Positions 52,322 to 60,799 of a stretch of 64,000 nucleotides of DNA are shown piece after piece. Made by a program: the position numbers and the translations under genes. Under the pieces are notes generated by a model that made no database searches, had not been told where the DNA came from, and saw only the letters and a program-made list of their open reading frames with translations. The number at the start of each line of letters is the position of its first letter. Position 1 is the first letter of the stretch. The stretch is from contig JAFRYI010000023.1 in assembly GCA_017437745.1 (NCBI GenBank), forward strand, positions 99,112-163,111, read 5' to 3'. This DNA is from Bacillota bacterium. Lineage in GTDB: Bacteria; Bacillota; Clostridia; Peptostreptococcales; Anaerovoracaceae.

Positions 52322-53074
52322 ATGACCGAGGCGATCTCCGGAAAGCTTGCCGAACTTAAAGCCAGAAGGCCGGCGGATCCGGAGTTCAAAAAGTGGATGG
52401 AACAGAGCGACCTGTGGTGCTGGATGTATTCTCTCTACAGAATAACCGGCCGCAGGATAGCCAAGAGCAGCGTGGCGGCCGTCCTGGACGGAGAGTTCCG
52501 CGACGACATTGCGCTTGTCGATTACGCTTTTGCCGGAAACTGCAGGGAGATGTACGCGGACATGAGGGGCTGCCTCTACATGGGCGACGATCTGGACGCG
52601 CGCACGCTAAGCCGCTGGGCCGGCATGATAACCTCGCCGGACACCCCGCGCAGGGAAGGTACTCTTTTCAGACTCAACAACCCCATAGTATACGAGTGGG
52701 AACTGATACCGCCGCACTTCAAGGAGCTCGGCTCCATGACGGACGGTATCTTAAAGTCGCTCCAGCCCATAGAAAGGCAGGAGGATCCCATAGACGCCGC
52801 CGCGAGGCTCCATCTGGAGCTGAACAGGCTGTACCTCTTCGGAGAGGATACCATCCTGCTTTCCATGGCGGCGCTCTTTTATTTGTTCATGAAGCTGGGC
52901 ATTCCTTTCCCGGAACTGTCCGCTACAGACACGGAATATAACAAGATGACGGCTCAGTACATGGATACGCGCGACAGCGAGGCATTTACCGGCATGCTTA
53001 AGCGCAGCGTCTTCAACAGGCTGGATTCCATACTGGACCTGCTTAAGCAGGCGGAGCCCGAAGATAAGGAGTAA
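52322..53074 (+). CDS. Fic-fold protein with degenerate active site
   Basis: 250 residues, soluble. The layout follows Fic proteins: SLYRITGRRIAKSSVAAVL in place of the N-terminal S-x-x-EGN segment, DARTLSRWAGMI, FRLNNPIVYEWELIPPHFKE in place of the GxxR...P flap, then helix LHLELNRLYLFGEDTILLSM followed by LFYLFMKLGIPFPEL. The catalytic HPFxDGNGR is replaced by YLFGEDTIL (171-179). His, Asn and Arg are all gone, so AMP transfer is not expected. No frameshift or internal stop is seen, so it looks maintained. It lies between a GH25 lipoprotein gene and murB. The Fic assignment is by pattern and needs a profile search. Confidence 0.6.
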   Translation: MTEAISGKLAELKARRPADPEFKKWMEQSDLWCWMYSLYRITGRRIAKSSVAAVLDGEFRDDIALVDYAFAGNCREMYADMRGCLYMGDDLDARTLSRWAGMITSPDTPRREGTLFRLNNPIVYEWELIPPHFKELGSMTDGILKSLQPIERQEDPIDAAARLHLELNRLYLFGEDTILLSMAALFYLFMKLGIPFPELSATDTEYNKMTAQYMDTRDSEAFTGMLKRSVFNRLDSILDLLKQAEPEDKE

Positions 53075-53086
53075 CTGCCGCGGACC

Positions 53087-53938
53087 ATGCGGCAAAACGA
53101 CATGGCAGACATAAAACTGGACATTACGGAGAATTATCCTTTAAGCAGCATCACCACCTTCCGCTGCGGCGGACCGGCGGACAGACTGGTCGTCGTTAAC
53201 GGCAGGGAGGAGCTCCTTAAGGCGCTGGAGCTTCCGCGGCCTATGATACTGGGCAACGGAAGCAACGTTTTATTTCCGGACAGCGGATACCGCGGAACGA
53301 TAATAAAGTTCGGACCCGCGCTGTCCCGGATCAGCGTTCGCGGCAAGGTGCTCAGGGCGGGCGCCGGAGCCAGTTTCGCTGCCGCGGCCAAGGCTGCCTG
53401 CGCCAAGGGGCTTACGGGTCTGGAGTTCGCTACAGGCATACCCGGAAGCGTCGGCGGAGCTGTCTACATGAACGCCGGAGCCTACGACGGATGCGTTGCG
53501 GACACGCTGTTCGAGGTAAAGAGCATACCGGAGGTGAAGGACTTCGGGCTGTCCTACAGGCACAGCGCTTTCATGGACTGCGGAGCCATAATTCTGGAAG
53601 CTGCGTTCAGGCTGAAGGAAGGCGTTCAGGCGGAGATAGACGCAAAGGTGGCGGATCTTACGGCCAGAAGAAAGGAAAAGCAGCCGCTGCAGTATCCCAG
53701 CGCCGGAAGCTTCTTCAAGAGGCCGGAAGGGTATTTCGCGGGCAAGCTTATACAGGACGCGGGGCTTAAGGGCGCAAGCGTGGGCGGAGCGCAGGTCTCC
53801 GAGCTGCACGCGGGCTTCATAATCAACAAGGGCGGCGCCACTTCGACGGACGTTTTAGAGCTTATGAAACTGGTGCAGAAGACCGTATTCGACAAGTACG
53901 GCGTGATGCTCCAGCCGGAGGTCAGGATCATTGAATAG
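53087..53938 (+). CDS. murB: UDP-N-acetylenolpyruvoylglucosamine reductase
   Basis: 283 residues. FAD-binding motifs are LSSITTFRCGGPAD, ILGNGSNVLF and GIPGSVGGAVYMNAGAY; YRHSAFM contains the catalytic Tyr-Arg area, and PSAGSFFKRPEG the catalytic Ser. QVSELHAGFIINKGGA lies near the end. It makes UDP-MurNAc. The ribosome site is weak for both ATG codons (53087 and 53102). It leads the murB-PHP-rapZ-whiA row. Confidence 0.95.
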   Translation: MRQNDMADIKLDITENYPLSSITTFRCGGPADRLVVVNGREELLKALELPRPMILGNGSNVLFPDSGYRGTIIKFGPALSRISVRGKVLRAGAGASFAAAAKAACAKGLTGLEFATGIPGSVGGAVYMNAGAYDGCVADTLFEVKSIPEVKDFGLSYRHSAFMDCGAIILEAAFRLKEGVQAEIDAKVADLTARRKEKQPLQYPSAGSFFKRPEGYFAGKLIQDAGLKGASVGGAQVSELHAGFIINKGGATSTDVLELMKLVQKTVFDKYGVMLQPEVRIIE

Positions 53939-54674
53939 CAGGATCTTATTCGATCTTCATACGCATACGAAGTATTCGCACGGCAAGGGGCGCATAGCGG
54001 ACAACGCTGCCATGGCGGCTGCGCGCGGCTTGAAGCGTCTGGGGATATCCGACCACGGTCCCGGATGCCTTACTTTCGGCATGGACCTTAACGGTGTCCC
54101 GTCCATGCGAAAGGACATAGAAGCGGCAAAGAAGCTCTTCCCGGATCTTGAGATAAGCCTGGGTGTGGAAGCTAACACGGCAAACGCGGACGGCAGCCTG
54201 GACATAAGCAAGGAAGAGCAGAAGCTCTTCGATTACATAATCGCGGGCTACCACTATTCCTACTTCGGAAAGAAGCCCTTTACAGGACTTGCGGTGGTAA
54301 TGAGCGGCTGGGCCCACGAGCACGGCGCCACAACATCCGAGCACGCCAGAGCGCGCAACACGGACTTCATCGTAAACAGTCTTTACGAGAACGACATCTA
54401 CATACTGGCGCACCCCGGTGACAAGGCGGACTTCGACATAGACGCCATAGCCAGGGCCTGCGAAGAGACAGATACCATAATGGAGATAAACAACCGTCAC
54501 CACTGCCTTACCGTAGAGGGCATAAGGACGGCCATGAAATACAACGTTAAGTTCATACTCAGCAGCGACGCTCACACCGCTGGCGCGGTAGGAAACGTGG
54601 AGAACGCCTGGAAGAGGGTGGTCGAGGCTGAGCTTGAGCATGACAGGATAATTAATCTCAGAGAGGGACAGTAA
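53931..54674 (+). CDS. PHP-domain metal-dependent phosphatase (YcdX/histidinol-phosphatase type)
   Basis: 247 residues with a TTG start inside the murB 3' end; GGAGG lies 9 bases upstream. The PHP metal ligands appear in DLHTHTKYSHG, GISDHG, VEANT, YHYSYFGKK, ILAHPGD and SSDAHTAG. Substrate unknown; relatives hydrolyse phosphoesters. This gene is often found between murB and rapZ in clostridia, which supports the start and the operon. Confidence 0.88.
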   Translation: MNSRILFDLHTHTKYSHGKGRIADNAAMAAARGLKRLGISDHGPGCLTFGMDLNGVPSMRKDIEAAKKLFPDLEISLGVEANTANADGSLDISKEEQKLFDYIIAGYHYSYFGKKPFTGLAVVMSGWAHEHGATTSEHARARNTDFIVNSLYENDIYILAHPGDKADFDIDAIARACEETDTIMEINNRHHCLTVEGIRTAMKYNVKFILSSDAHTAGAVGNVENAWKRVVEAELEHDRIINLREGQ

Positions 54675-55525
54675 TGGAACTTTTGATCGTTACCGGACTA
54701 TCCGGCGCCGGAAAGAGCCACGCGGCCAACTGCCTGGAGGACCTTGGATTCTACTGTGTGGACAATATGCCGCCCAGGCTGATGACGGATTTCCTAAGGC
54801 TCGCGGAGGACAAGGGCGAGTTCGAGAAGGTCGCGTTCATAACGGACATACGCGGGCGCTATTTCTTTGGCGACCTTAATGAGGCGCTGGACGAGCTTAC
54901 AAGGACCGGCAGGACTTACAAGATCATTTTCCTGGAGGCTTCCACCCCCGTCATAGTAAGGCGCTACAAGGAGACCAGAAGGGCTCACCCCATGGCGCCG
55001 CAGGGCGACATAGAAGCCGGGATCGAGAAGGAGCGCGAGAGGCTGGCGGATGTTAAGCGCAGGGCCTCCGTCGTAATAGATACATCGGATCTTAAGGTGG
55101 CACAGCTGAACGCCGTCATCAAGAGATACCTGTCCGCGGAGGACAAGGACAGCTTTACCTTAAGCATAATGAGCTTCGGATACAAGCACGGCATGCCGGA
55201 CGAGGCCGACTGGGTGCTGGACGTGCGATTCCTGCCCAATCCGTACTACGTTCCCACGCTTAAGGCCCTTACCGGAAAGAACAAGAAGGTCCGCGACTAC
55301 GTTCTGGCCAACCCGGAGGCGCGCAAATTCGCTTCCAGGGTGACCGGTCTTATCCTGGACCTCATCCCGTACTACATTAAAGAGGGCAAGTACCACCTTA
55401 CCGTTGCTTTCGGCTGCACCGGAGGACGCCACAGGAGCGTCGTAATAGCCGATACCGTGGCCGAAAGGCTGGAGGAGATAGGACGCATCGCCACCGTCAA
55501 GCACCGCGACGCGGGGGAGAAATAA
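54674..55525 (+). CDS. rapZ: RNase adapter / nucleotide-binding protein RapZ
   Basis: 283 residues. Walker A is GLSGAGKSHA at residues 7-16; the C-terminal domain has FGYKHGMPDEADWVLDVRFLPNPYY and FGCTGGRHRSV, both diagnostic. It binds nucleotides or amino sugars and controls cell-wall precursor supply in other bacteria. It starts in the stop region of the PHP gene (TAATG overlap) and is directly followed by whiA. Confidence 0.95.
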   Translation: MELLIVTGLSGAGKSHAANCLEDLGFYCVDNMPPRLMTDFLRLAEDKGEFEKVAFITDIRGRYFFGDLNEALDELTRTGRTYKIIFLEASTPVIVRRYKETRRAHPMAPQGDIEAGIEKERERLADVKRRASVVIDTSDLKVAQLNAVIKRYLSAEDKDSFTLSIMSFGYKHGMPDEADWVLDVRFLPNPYYVPTLKALTGKNKKVRDYVLANPEARKFASRVTGLILDLIPYYIKEGKYHLTVAFGCTGGRHRSVVIADTVAERLEEIGRIATVKHRDAGEK

Positions 55526-56470
55526 GTGTCTTTTGCTCTGGACGTTAAAAAAGAACTGACCACCGTTCCCGTCACCAAGAAATGCTGCCAGCTGGCCCAG
55601 ATAGCCGGCTTTTTGCGCTTCGCCGGGAGCATGACCATTTCGGACGGTAAGTGGGGTGTGCGCATAAGCACTCACAATCCGGCCGTGGCCAGGCTGTTCA
55701 AGACGCTCATAAAAGAGTACTTCGGCACCAAGGGATCCCTGTCCATAGATAACGCGGACGTACCCGTGGGTGGCGGCCATACCTACGAGCTGGACATTAC
55801 TCCGGAGATGAACTCGGAGGGGATACTCCGCGAGTCCGAGATGCTTGGCGTAAAGGAAGGCTACAACTACATGACCGACGGCATCTCCGCGGATATCATA
55901 AGGAAGCGCTGCTGCAAGAAGGCCTACCTGCGCGGAGCGTTCCTGGCCTGCGGCACCATGACGGACCCCGCCAAGACCTATCATCTGGAACTTCCCTGCG
56001 ACAGGGAATATCTGGCCGGAGACGTAAGAAAGCTTATAAATTCCTTCGGGCTTAAGGCGCGCGTCGCTCAGAGGCGCGGACGCTACGTGGTATATCTTAA
56101 GGACGCAGAGCAGATCTCCGACTTCCTGGGCGTCATCGGCGCCGGAAACCACCTGCTGCGCTTCGAGGACGTAAGGGTGACCAAGGAAGTGCGCGGAAGG
56201 GTCAACCGCATAAACAACTGCGAGAGCGCCAACCTTCAGAAGTCGGTAAACGCCGCGCAGAAGCAGATATCGGACATAAAAAAGATAGAAAAAAACAGGG
56301 GCCTGGACTCGCTTCCTTTAAAGCTGAGGCAGGCCGCCGCGTTAAGACTTGAGAATCCGGAGCTTCCGCTCGCGGAACTTGCCGCTCTGGCAGATCCTCC
56401 GCTGGCTAAGTCCGGGCTGAATCACAGGTTAGCAAAGCTTGCGGATATCGCTGAAAGCATTGCTGACTGA
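55526..56470 (+). CDS. whiA: DNA-binding protein WhiA
   Basis: 314 residues, GTG start with GGGGGAG just upstream. The N-terminal LAGLIDADG-like homing-endonuclease fold (SFALDVKKELTTVP; CCQLAQIAGFLRFAG; RGAFLACGTMTDP) is joined to a C-terminal helix-turn-helix with LPLKLRQAAALRLENPELPL and SGLNHRLAKLADIA. It affects cell division and chromosome segregation in Gram-positive bacteria. The yvcK gene that usually lies between rapZ and whiA is missing here. The last 42 bases overlap the converging gene. Confidence 0.94.
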   Translation: MSFALDVKKELTTVPVTKKCCQLAQIAGFLRFAGSMTISDGKWGVRISTHNPAVARLFKTLIKEYFGTKGSLSIDNADVPVGGGHTYELDITPEMNSEGILRESEMLGVKEGYNYMTDGISADIIRKRCCKKAYLRGAFLACGTMTDPAKTYHLELPCDREYLAGDVRKLINSFGLKARVAQRRGRYVVYLKDAEQISDFLGVIGAGNHLLRFEDVRVTKEVRGRVNRINNCESANLQKSVNAAQKQISDIKKIEKNRGLDSLPLKLRQAAALRLENPELPLAELAALADPPLAKSGLNHRLAKLADIAESIAD

Positions 56471-57034
56471 CACATCCGTATTATCTTCTTCAGAGGTGTC
56501 TTCGGACCCGTTGGGTATTATCTCCGTCTTTCCCTCTGCGTCTTTAATCAGATCGTACATGAAAGTCCGTACCTCGTAGAATCTTTTCGATTCCGCGGGG
56601 GACTTTTTCTGTTCCTGACTTACTCCGAAATCGTAGCCCTCGGTGAAATCCGCGTAGAAGTGGTCCGTGTCCGCGTCCAGAGCTATAATTTTGGAATAGC
56701 CGCGCCTGCTCAGCACGTTCAGCTTGTTCTTTATTATCAGGTCTTTAAGCTGTTCCATGACTTCCGCGGGCAGTATGTATGTGGTGCGCTCCAGGTCCGA
56801 GTTGTGCCATTCCTGCTTTTCCGACACGGCTACCGCGTGGTCTCCCTCCAGCCTTATCTCCAGCGAGGTGTGGCCTCCGGTCATGCCTCCGCCGCAGCTC
56901 CAGCGCGCTTTTCTAAGCGTAAGGGCGTTGAGCCTGCTCATTACTATCATTTGATAACCTCCTAAGACTGCAGCAGCCAGTACGACTATGATCAGAAGGA
57001 TCAATATCAGTTTTTTAAGTCTTACTGTTTTCAT
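56429..57034 (-). CDS. Membrane-anchored protein of unknown function
   Basis: 201 residues. A basic N terminus and one hydrophobic helix (about 8-32) are followed by a soluble, strand-rich domain (about 40-160, with TTYILPAEVMEQLKDLIIK and DADTDHFYADFTEGYDFGVS). An acidic Ser/Thr tail follows. I do not recognise a family. Its 3' end overlaps the end of whiA on the other strand by 42 bases. The ribosome site is weak, and the start is the only ATG giving the anchor. Confidence 0.6.
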   Translation of the reverse strand: MKTVRLKKLILILLIIVVLAAAVLGGYQMIVMSRLNALTLRKARWSCGGGMTGGHTSLEIRLEGDHAVAVSEKQEWHNSDLERTTYILPAEVMEQLKDLIIKNKLNVLSRRGYSKIIALDADTDHFYADFTEGYDFGVSQEQKKSPAESKRFYEVRTFMYDLIKDAEGKTEIIPNGSEDTSEEDNTDVSVSNAFSDIRKLC

Positions 57035-57107
57035 GCTTTTATTTTACATCAGCGGAGCGCGAATTGGAATAGCGCAGCCGATCTTAACGCTCCATACTGC
57101 GGCGAAT

Positions 57108-57229
57108 GCTGTGTACGAGGACACGCTCTCGCTTGGTTGGGAGCCCGCCAGCGGTACTAAGCTCCGTCTGCACCCTGCGGCTTGCCGGTCGCTAAGTACC
57201 GGGATCCCAAACAGTCCTCTTAACACAGC
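57108..57229. repeat. 122-bp nested imperfect hairpin element
   Basis: Arms pair in the same order: GCTGTGT (57108-57114) with ACACAGC (57223-57229), AGGAC (57118-57122) with GTCCT (57214-57218), TTGGGA (57137-57142) with TCCCAA (57205-57210), CGGTACT (57152-57158) with AGTACCG (57195-57201). Unpaired parts differ in size on each side. It fills most of the region before the prfA promoter; the rest of 57035-57270 holds nothing I recognise. Confidence 0.6.
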
Positions 57230-57270
57230 ATCAGCTCCGCATCAATTAACGCTCAGTTCTTTGCTTTTTA

Positions 57271-57299
57271 TTTCAATTGCTTCGCCCGCGTGGTATAAT
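57271..57299 (+). promoter_or_regulatory. prfA promoter
   Basis: TTTCAA (57271-57276), 17-base spacer, TATAAT (57294-57299). The start near 57306 gives a very short leader to the ATG at 57319. Confidence 0.7.
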
Positions 57300-57318
57300 A
57301 AACAGAAAGGTGAAACAG

Positions 57319-58386
57319 ATGTTTAAGAAACTGGATTTTATACTGCAGAAGTACGACGAGCTGAGCGTAACGGTCTCCGATCCCCAGGTGATCGCTGATC
57401 AGGCCCGCTGGCAGAAGCATATCAAGGAGATGGGCGACATGGAGCCCATCGTTTTGAAATACAGGGAATATAAAAAGGCTCTGGAGGAAAAGGAACAGAC
57501 GCTGGAGATCCTCAACGACGTGTCCTCGGACGAGGAGATACGCGAGATGGCCAAGGAGGAACTGGCGGAGCTTACGGCAAAGCTGGAAACGACGGAGCAG
57601 GAGCTTAAGATACTGCTTCTTCCCAAGGATCCCAACGACGAAAAGAACGTATATCTGGAACTTCGCGCGGGCACCGGCGGCGAGGAAGCCGCGCTGTTCG
57701 CCGGAGACCTTCTGCGCATGTACATACGCTACGCGGAGCGCCATGGCTGGAAGACGGAGCTTACGGACATCAACGATACGGGCATAGGCGGAGTAAAGGA
57801 AGGCGTCATAAGGATAATCGGAAGAGGAGCTTATTCCCGCCTTAAGTACGAGTCCGGCGTCCACCGCGTGCAGCGCGTTCCGGAGACCGAAAGTTCCGGC
57901 CGCATCCACACTTCAGCTGCTACGGTAGCCATAATGCCGGAGGTGGAGGACGTAAACGTGGACCTGCGCTGGGACGACATAAGGGTGGATACCTACAGAG
58001 CGTCCGGTCACGGCGGCCAGTACATAAACATGACGGATTCCGCGGTGCGCCTTACCCACCTGCCCACGGGCGTGGTGGTGCAGTGCCAGGACGAGAAGTC
58101 CCAGCTGAAGAACAAGGAAAAGGCCTTCAACGAGCTTAAGTCCAGGCTCTACGCATTCTATCAGCAGCAGCAGCACGACGAGCAGTCGGAGCTCAGGAAA
58201 GGCCAGGTAGGAAGCGGAGACCGCTCAGAGCGCATACGCACCTACAACTTCCCGCAGGGAAGAGTGACGGACCACAGGATAGGTCTTACGATCTACAAGC
58301 TGGACGCTTTCCTGGACGGCGACATGGACGAGATAATAGACGCTCTCATCACCAGCGATCAGGCCGAACGCATGAAGGGCGAATGA
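57319..58386 (+). CDS. prfA: Peptide chain release factor 1
   Basis: 355 residues. The stop-codon recognition motif PxT occurs as PET ([20 protein letters not shown]), as in RF1, and the catalytic GGQ is present near residue 231 ([13 protein letters not shown]). The usual GAGGQHxNxTDS is changed at three positions (A to H, H to Y, and Met before TDS), but GGQ itself is intact. [18 protein letters not shown] is the central domain hallmark. AAAGG lies before the ATG. prmC (hemK), which usually follows, is absent; a Sua5-type gene follows instead. Confidence 0.96.
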   Translation: MFKKLDFILQKYDELSVTVSDPQVIADQARWQKHIKEMGDMEPIVLKYREYKKALEEKEQTLEILNDVSSDEEIREMAKEELAELTAKLETTEQELKILLLPKDPNDEKNVYLELRAGTGGEEAALFAGDLLRMYIRYAERHGWKTELTDINDTGIGGVKEGVIRIIGRGAYSRLKYESGVHRVQRVPETESSGRIHTSAATVAIMPEVEDVNVDLRWDDIRVDTYRASGHGGQYINMTDSAVRLTHLPTGVVVQCQDEKSQLKNKEKAFNELKSRLYAFYQQQQHDEQSELRKGQVGSGDRSERIRTYNFPQGRVTDHRIGLTIYKLDAFLDGDMDEIIDALITSDQAERMKGE

Positions 58387-58418
58387 TGCGGAGCCGGCTC
58401 GCTGCATCTGAACGATAG

Positions 58419-59894
58419 ATGATAGATACGCTTTTACTGTCAACTGAAGACGCGGACCTTAAGAAAGCCGCGGAGATAATAAAAAACGGCGGGCTCGCGG
58501 CATTTCCAACGGAGACCGTGTACGGACTTGGCGCCGACGCGTTCAGTCCGGATTCCGCCAGGAAGGCCTACGCCGCGAAGGGCAGGCCGTCGGACAATCC
58601 GCTGATCGTCCACATAGCGAAGACGGAGGACATCGGCAGGGTAGCAAGGGCGGTTCCCGAAGAAGCGCTTAAGCTTGCGGAGGCGTTCTGGCCGGGGCCT
58701 CTTACGATGGTCCTTCCCAAAAGGCCGGAGCTGCCGAAGGAGACCACCGGAGGCCTGGACACCGTAGCCGTCCGCATGCCGGACAGCGAGCCAACGCTTA
58801 AGTTCATAGAATACAGCGGTACCGCGGTAAGCGGTCCCAGCGCCAACATATCCGGAAGACCCAGTCCCACGACCTGGCAGCACGTTCAGGCGGACCTGGA
58901 CGGCAAGATAGACGCCGTCATCTGCGGAGAGCCCTGCAGGGGCGGCATAGAGTCCACAGTGCTGGATCTTACCGATCCTTCGGCGCCTGTCATCCTGCGC
59001 CCGGGCCTCATAACGCCGGAGATGATAGCCGCGGTGCTTAAGACGGATGTCAGCTACGATCCGGCTCTGTTCTCGAAGCCTTCGGACGACCCGGACTACA
59101 GACCCAAGGCGCCCGGTCAGAAATACAAGCATTATTCGCCGAACGCGGAAGTGGTCATATTCGAGGGCGCGTCCGCGGACGTTTTCAGGGCGATCGACAG
59201 GAGACTTGCGGAAGAGCGCGCGAAAGGCCGCAAGGCAGGCGTGATAGACGTTCCGCAGCCCAGGACCTTCTTCGCTCAGCTCAGGCAGTTCGACGCGGAA
59301 GACGGGGACATACTGCTGGTAGCCGCTCCGGACAGTGTGCCTGCGGAAGGGCCGCTGTCGGGGCCGGACGGAAAGACTCTGGATCCGTCCGTATACTTCT
59401 CGCTGATGAACCGCATGCTCAAAGCGGCCGGTTACAATATAGTAAAAGCAGGGAGGCAGAACATGAAGATAGCGCTTGCCGCCGACCACGGCGGGTTCGC
59501 TCTCAAAGGGGAGCTCATAGAGCATCTTAAAGGCAGGGGATTCGAGGTGGAAGACCTCGGCATCTATACGCCGGACCCGGTGGATTATCCGGAGTACGGC
59601 AAAAAGTGCGCGGAGTACGTCGTCTCCGGCAAGGCGGACCTGGGCATAGTATGCTGCGGCACCGGCCTGGGAATAGGCATGGCCGCCAACAAGGTAAAGG
59701 GCATACGCTGCGCGGAGCTGGTAACGCCTTTCATGGCGGAGATGGCAAAGAAGCACAATCACGCAAACATGGTCTCGCTGGGAGGACGCGTGCTTTCCCC
59801 GGAAGAGGCAAAGAAGCTGGTCGATATTTGGCTGGATACCGAAGAGGAACACGGCCGTCACGATAGAAGAGTAGCACTGCTTAACGAAATGTAG
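58419..59894 (+). CDS. Fused threonylcarbamoyl-AMP synthase (TsaC/Sua5) and ribose-5-phosphate isomerase B
   Basis: 491 residues in one frame. Residues 1-345 are a full Sua5: [56 protein letters not shown] and the C-terminal Sua5 domain ([12 protein letters not shown] to [10 protein letters not shown]). Residues 349-491 are a full Rpi[51 protein letters not shown]. No stop separates them. GGGAGG at 59451-59456 is 6 bases before the ATG of the RpiB part (59463), so RpiB may also be made alone. Sua5 serves t6A synthesis in tRNA; RpiB serves the pentose phosphate pathway. Confidence 0.9.
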   Translation: MIDTLLLSTEDADLKKAAEIIKNGGLAAFPTETVYGLGADAFSPDSARKAYAAKGRPSDNPLIVHIAKTEDIGRVARAVPEEALKLAEAFWPGPLTMVLPKRPELPKETTGGLDTVAVRMPDSEPTLKFIEYSGTAVSGPSANISGRPSPTTWQHVQADLDGKIDAVICGEPCRGGIESTVLDLTDPSAPVILRPGLITPEMIAAVLKTDVSYDPALFSKPSDDPDYRPKAPGQKYKHYSPNAEVVIFEGASADVFRAIDRRLAEERAKGRKAGVIDVPQPRTFFAQLRQFDAEDGDILLVAAPDSVPAEGPLSGPDGKTLDPSVYFSLMNRMLKAAGYNIVKAGRQNMKIALAADHGGFALKGELIEHLKGRGFEVEDLGIYTPDPVDYPEYGKKCAEYVVSGKADLGIVCCGTGLGIGMAANKVKGIRCAELVTPFMAEMAKKHNHANMVSLGGRVLSPEEAKKLVDIWLDTEEEHGRHDRRVALLNEM

Positions 59895-59908
59895 TTTTGG
59901 AGGAAGAA

Positions 59909-60538
59909 ATGGGCAAAGTTTACGTATTCGATCATCCGCTTATTCAGCACAAGACAGCGATCTTAAGGAGCAAGGACACGTCCACCAAGGACTTCCGTCA
60001 GCTCGTTACGGAGATAGCCACCCTCATGACCTACGAGGCCACCCGCGACCTTCCGCTCAAGGACGTGGATGTGGAGACCCCCATGGAGAAATGCACGCTC
60101 AAGATGCTCGACGGCGAGGACGTTGCCATCGTTCCCATCCTTCGCGCGGGCCTGGGGTTCGTGGACGGCATGCTGTCGCTCATCCCCAACGCCAAGGTAG
60201 GATTCATAGGCCTCTACAGAGATCCGGAGACCCACCTTCCCATAGAGTATTACTGCAAGCTTCCGTACGACATCGAAAAGAGACAGGTATTCGTAGTGGA
60301 TCCGATGCTGGCCACCGGCGGTTCCGCTGCCGCAGCCATCGATTTCGTAAAGCAGCACGGCGCCAAGCAGATCAAGTTCATGTGCCTGATCGCGGCTCCG
60401 GAAGGCATCAAGGTGCTGCAGGAAGCGCATCCGGACGTGGACATCTACATCGCGGCCAAGGACAGGCAGCTGAACTCCAACGCTTACATCCTGCCGGGCC
60501 TCGGCGATGCCGGAGACAGAATATACGGTACCAAGTAG
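59909..60538 (+). CDS. upp: Uracil phosphoribosyltransferase
   Basis: 209 residues, normal length. [20 protein letters not shown] opens the protein, [14 protein letters not shown] lies in the middle, and the PRPP loop is [16 protein letters not shown]. The end [15 protein letters not shown] is diagnostic. It makes UMP from uracil. The ATG at 59909 has GGAGG 5 bases before it. The rpiB-upp order is common in Firmicutes. Confidence 0.97.
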   Translation: MGKVYVFDHPLIQHKTAILRSKDTSTKDFRQLVTEIATLMTYEATRDLPLKDVDVETPMEKCTLKMLDGEDVAIVPILRAGLGFVDGMLSLIPNAKVGFIGLYRDPETHLPIEYYCKLPYDIEKRQVFVVDPMLATGGSAAAAIDFVKQHGAKQIKFMCLIAAPEGIKVLQEAHPDVDIYIAAKDRQLNSNAYILPGLGDAGDRIYGTK

Positions 60539-60602
60539 CTTGCCGTTTTCGCGCGCTGCTTTGTCAGCGTCGCCGTTATTCCGCGCTCATGCAGCCTGAG
60601 GG

Positions 60603-60630
60603 TTGACAATGCCGCGGAAAACTGTAAAAT
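60603..60630 (+). promoter_or_regulatory. Promoter of the tyrS leader
   Basis: TTGACA (60603-60608), 16-base spacer, TAAAAT (60625-60630). The start near 60637 gives a leader of about 160 bases before tyrS. Confidence 0.75.
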
Positions 60631-60639
60631 ACTAATATC

Positions 60640-60708
60640 ATGAAATTCAAAGGTTTCTCACAGATCTATCATGCTTACGCGTACCGTTGCTTCGGCAGCG
60701 GAAATTGA
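60640..60708 (+). CDS. Possible Tyr-codon leader peptide of tyrS
   Basis: A 22-codon frame (MKFKGFSQIYHAYAYRCFGS, then GN) with three Tyr codons close together (codons 10, 13, 15) and three Phe codons. The Tyr codons stand directly before a very stable UUCG hairpin (CCGTTGC-ttcg-GCAGCGG, 60684-60701), and an intrinsic terminator follows at 60751-60782, ahead of tyrS. This resembles amino-acid attenuation. Against it, no ribosome site precedes the ATG and the transcript would begin only about 3 bases upstream, so leaderless translation would be needed. Confidence 0.4.
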   Translation: MKFKGFSQIYHAYAYRCFGSGN

Positions 60709-60750
60709 AGTGCATAACACGGCAGAATGGATCAAGTAGTGTAAACTGTA

Positions 60751-60782
60751 AACGGTTCTGCGCAAAGGCGGAGCCGTTTTTT
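60751..60782 (+). terminator. Intrinsic terminator in the tyrS leader
   Basis: AACGGTTCTGC pairs with GCGGAGCCGTT around gcaaag-type loop bases, then six T. It ends 17 bases before the tyrS ATG. An alternative stem GCAGAA (60722-60727) with TTCTGC (60756-60761) would block it. Confidence 0.85.
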
Positions 60783-60799
60783 AGAGAATGGAGAGAAAA

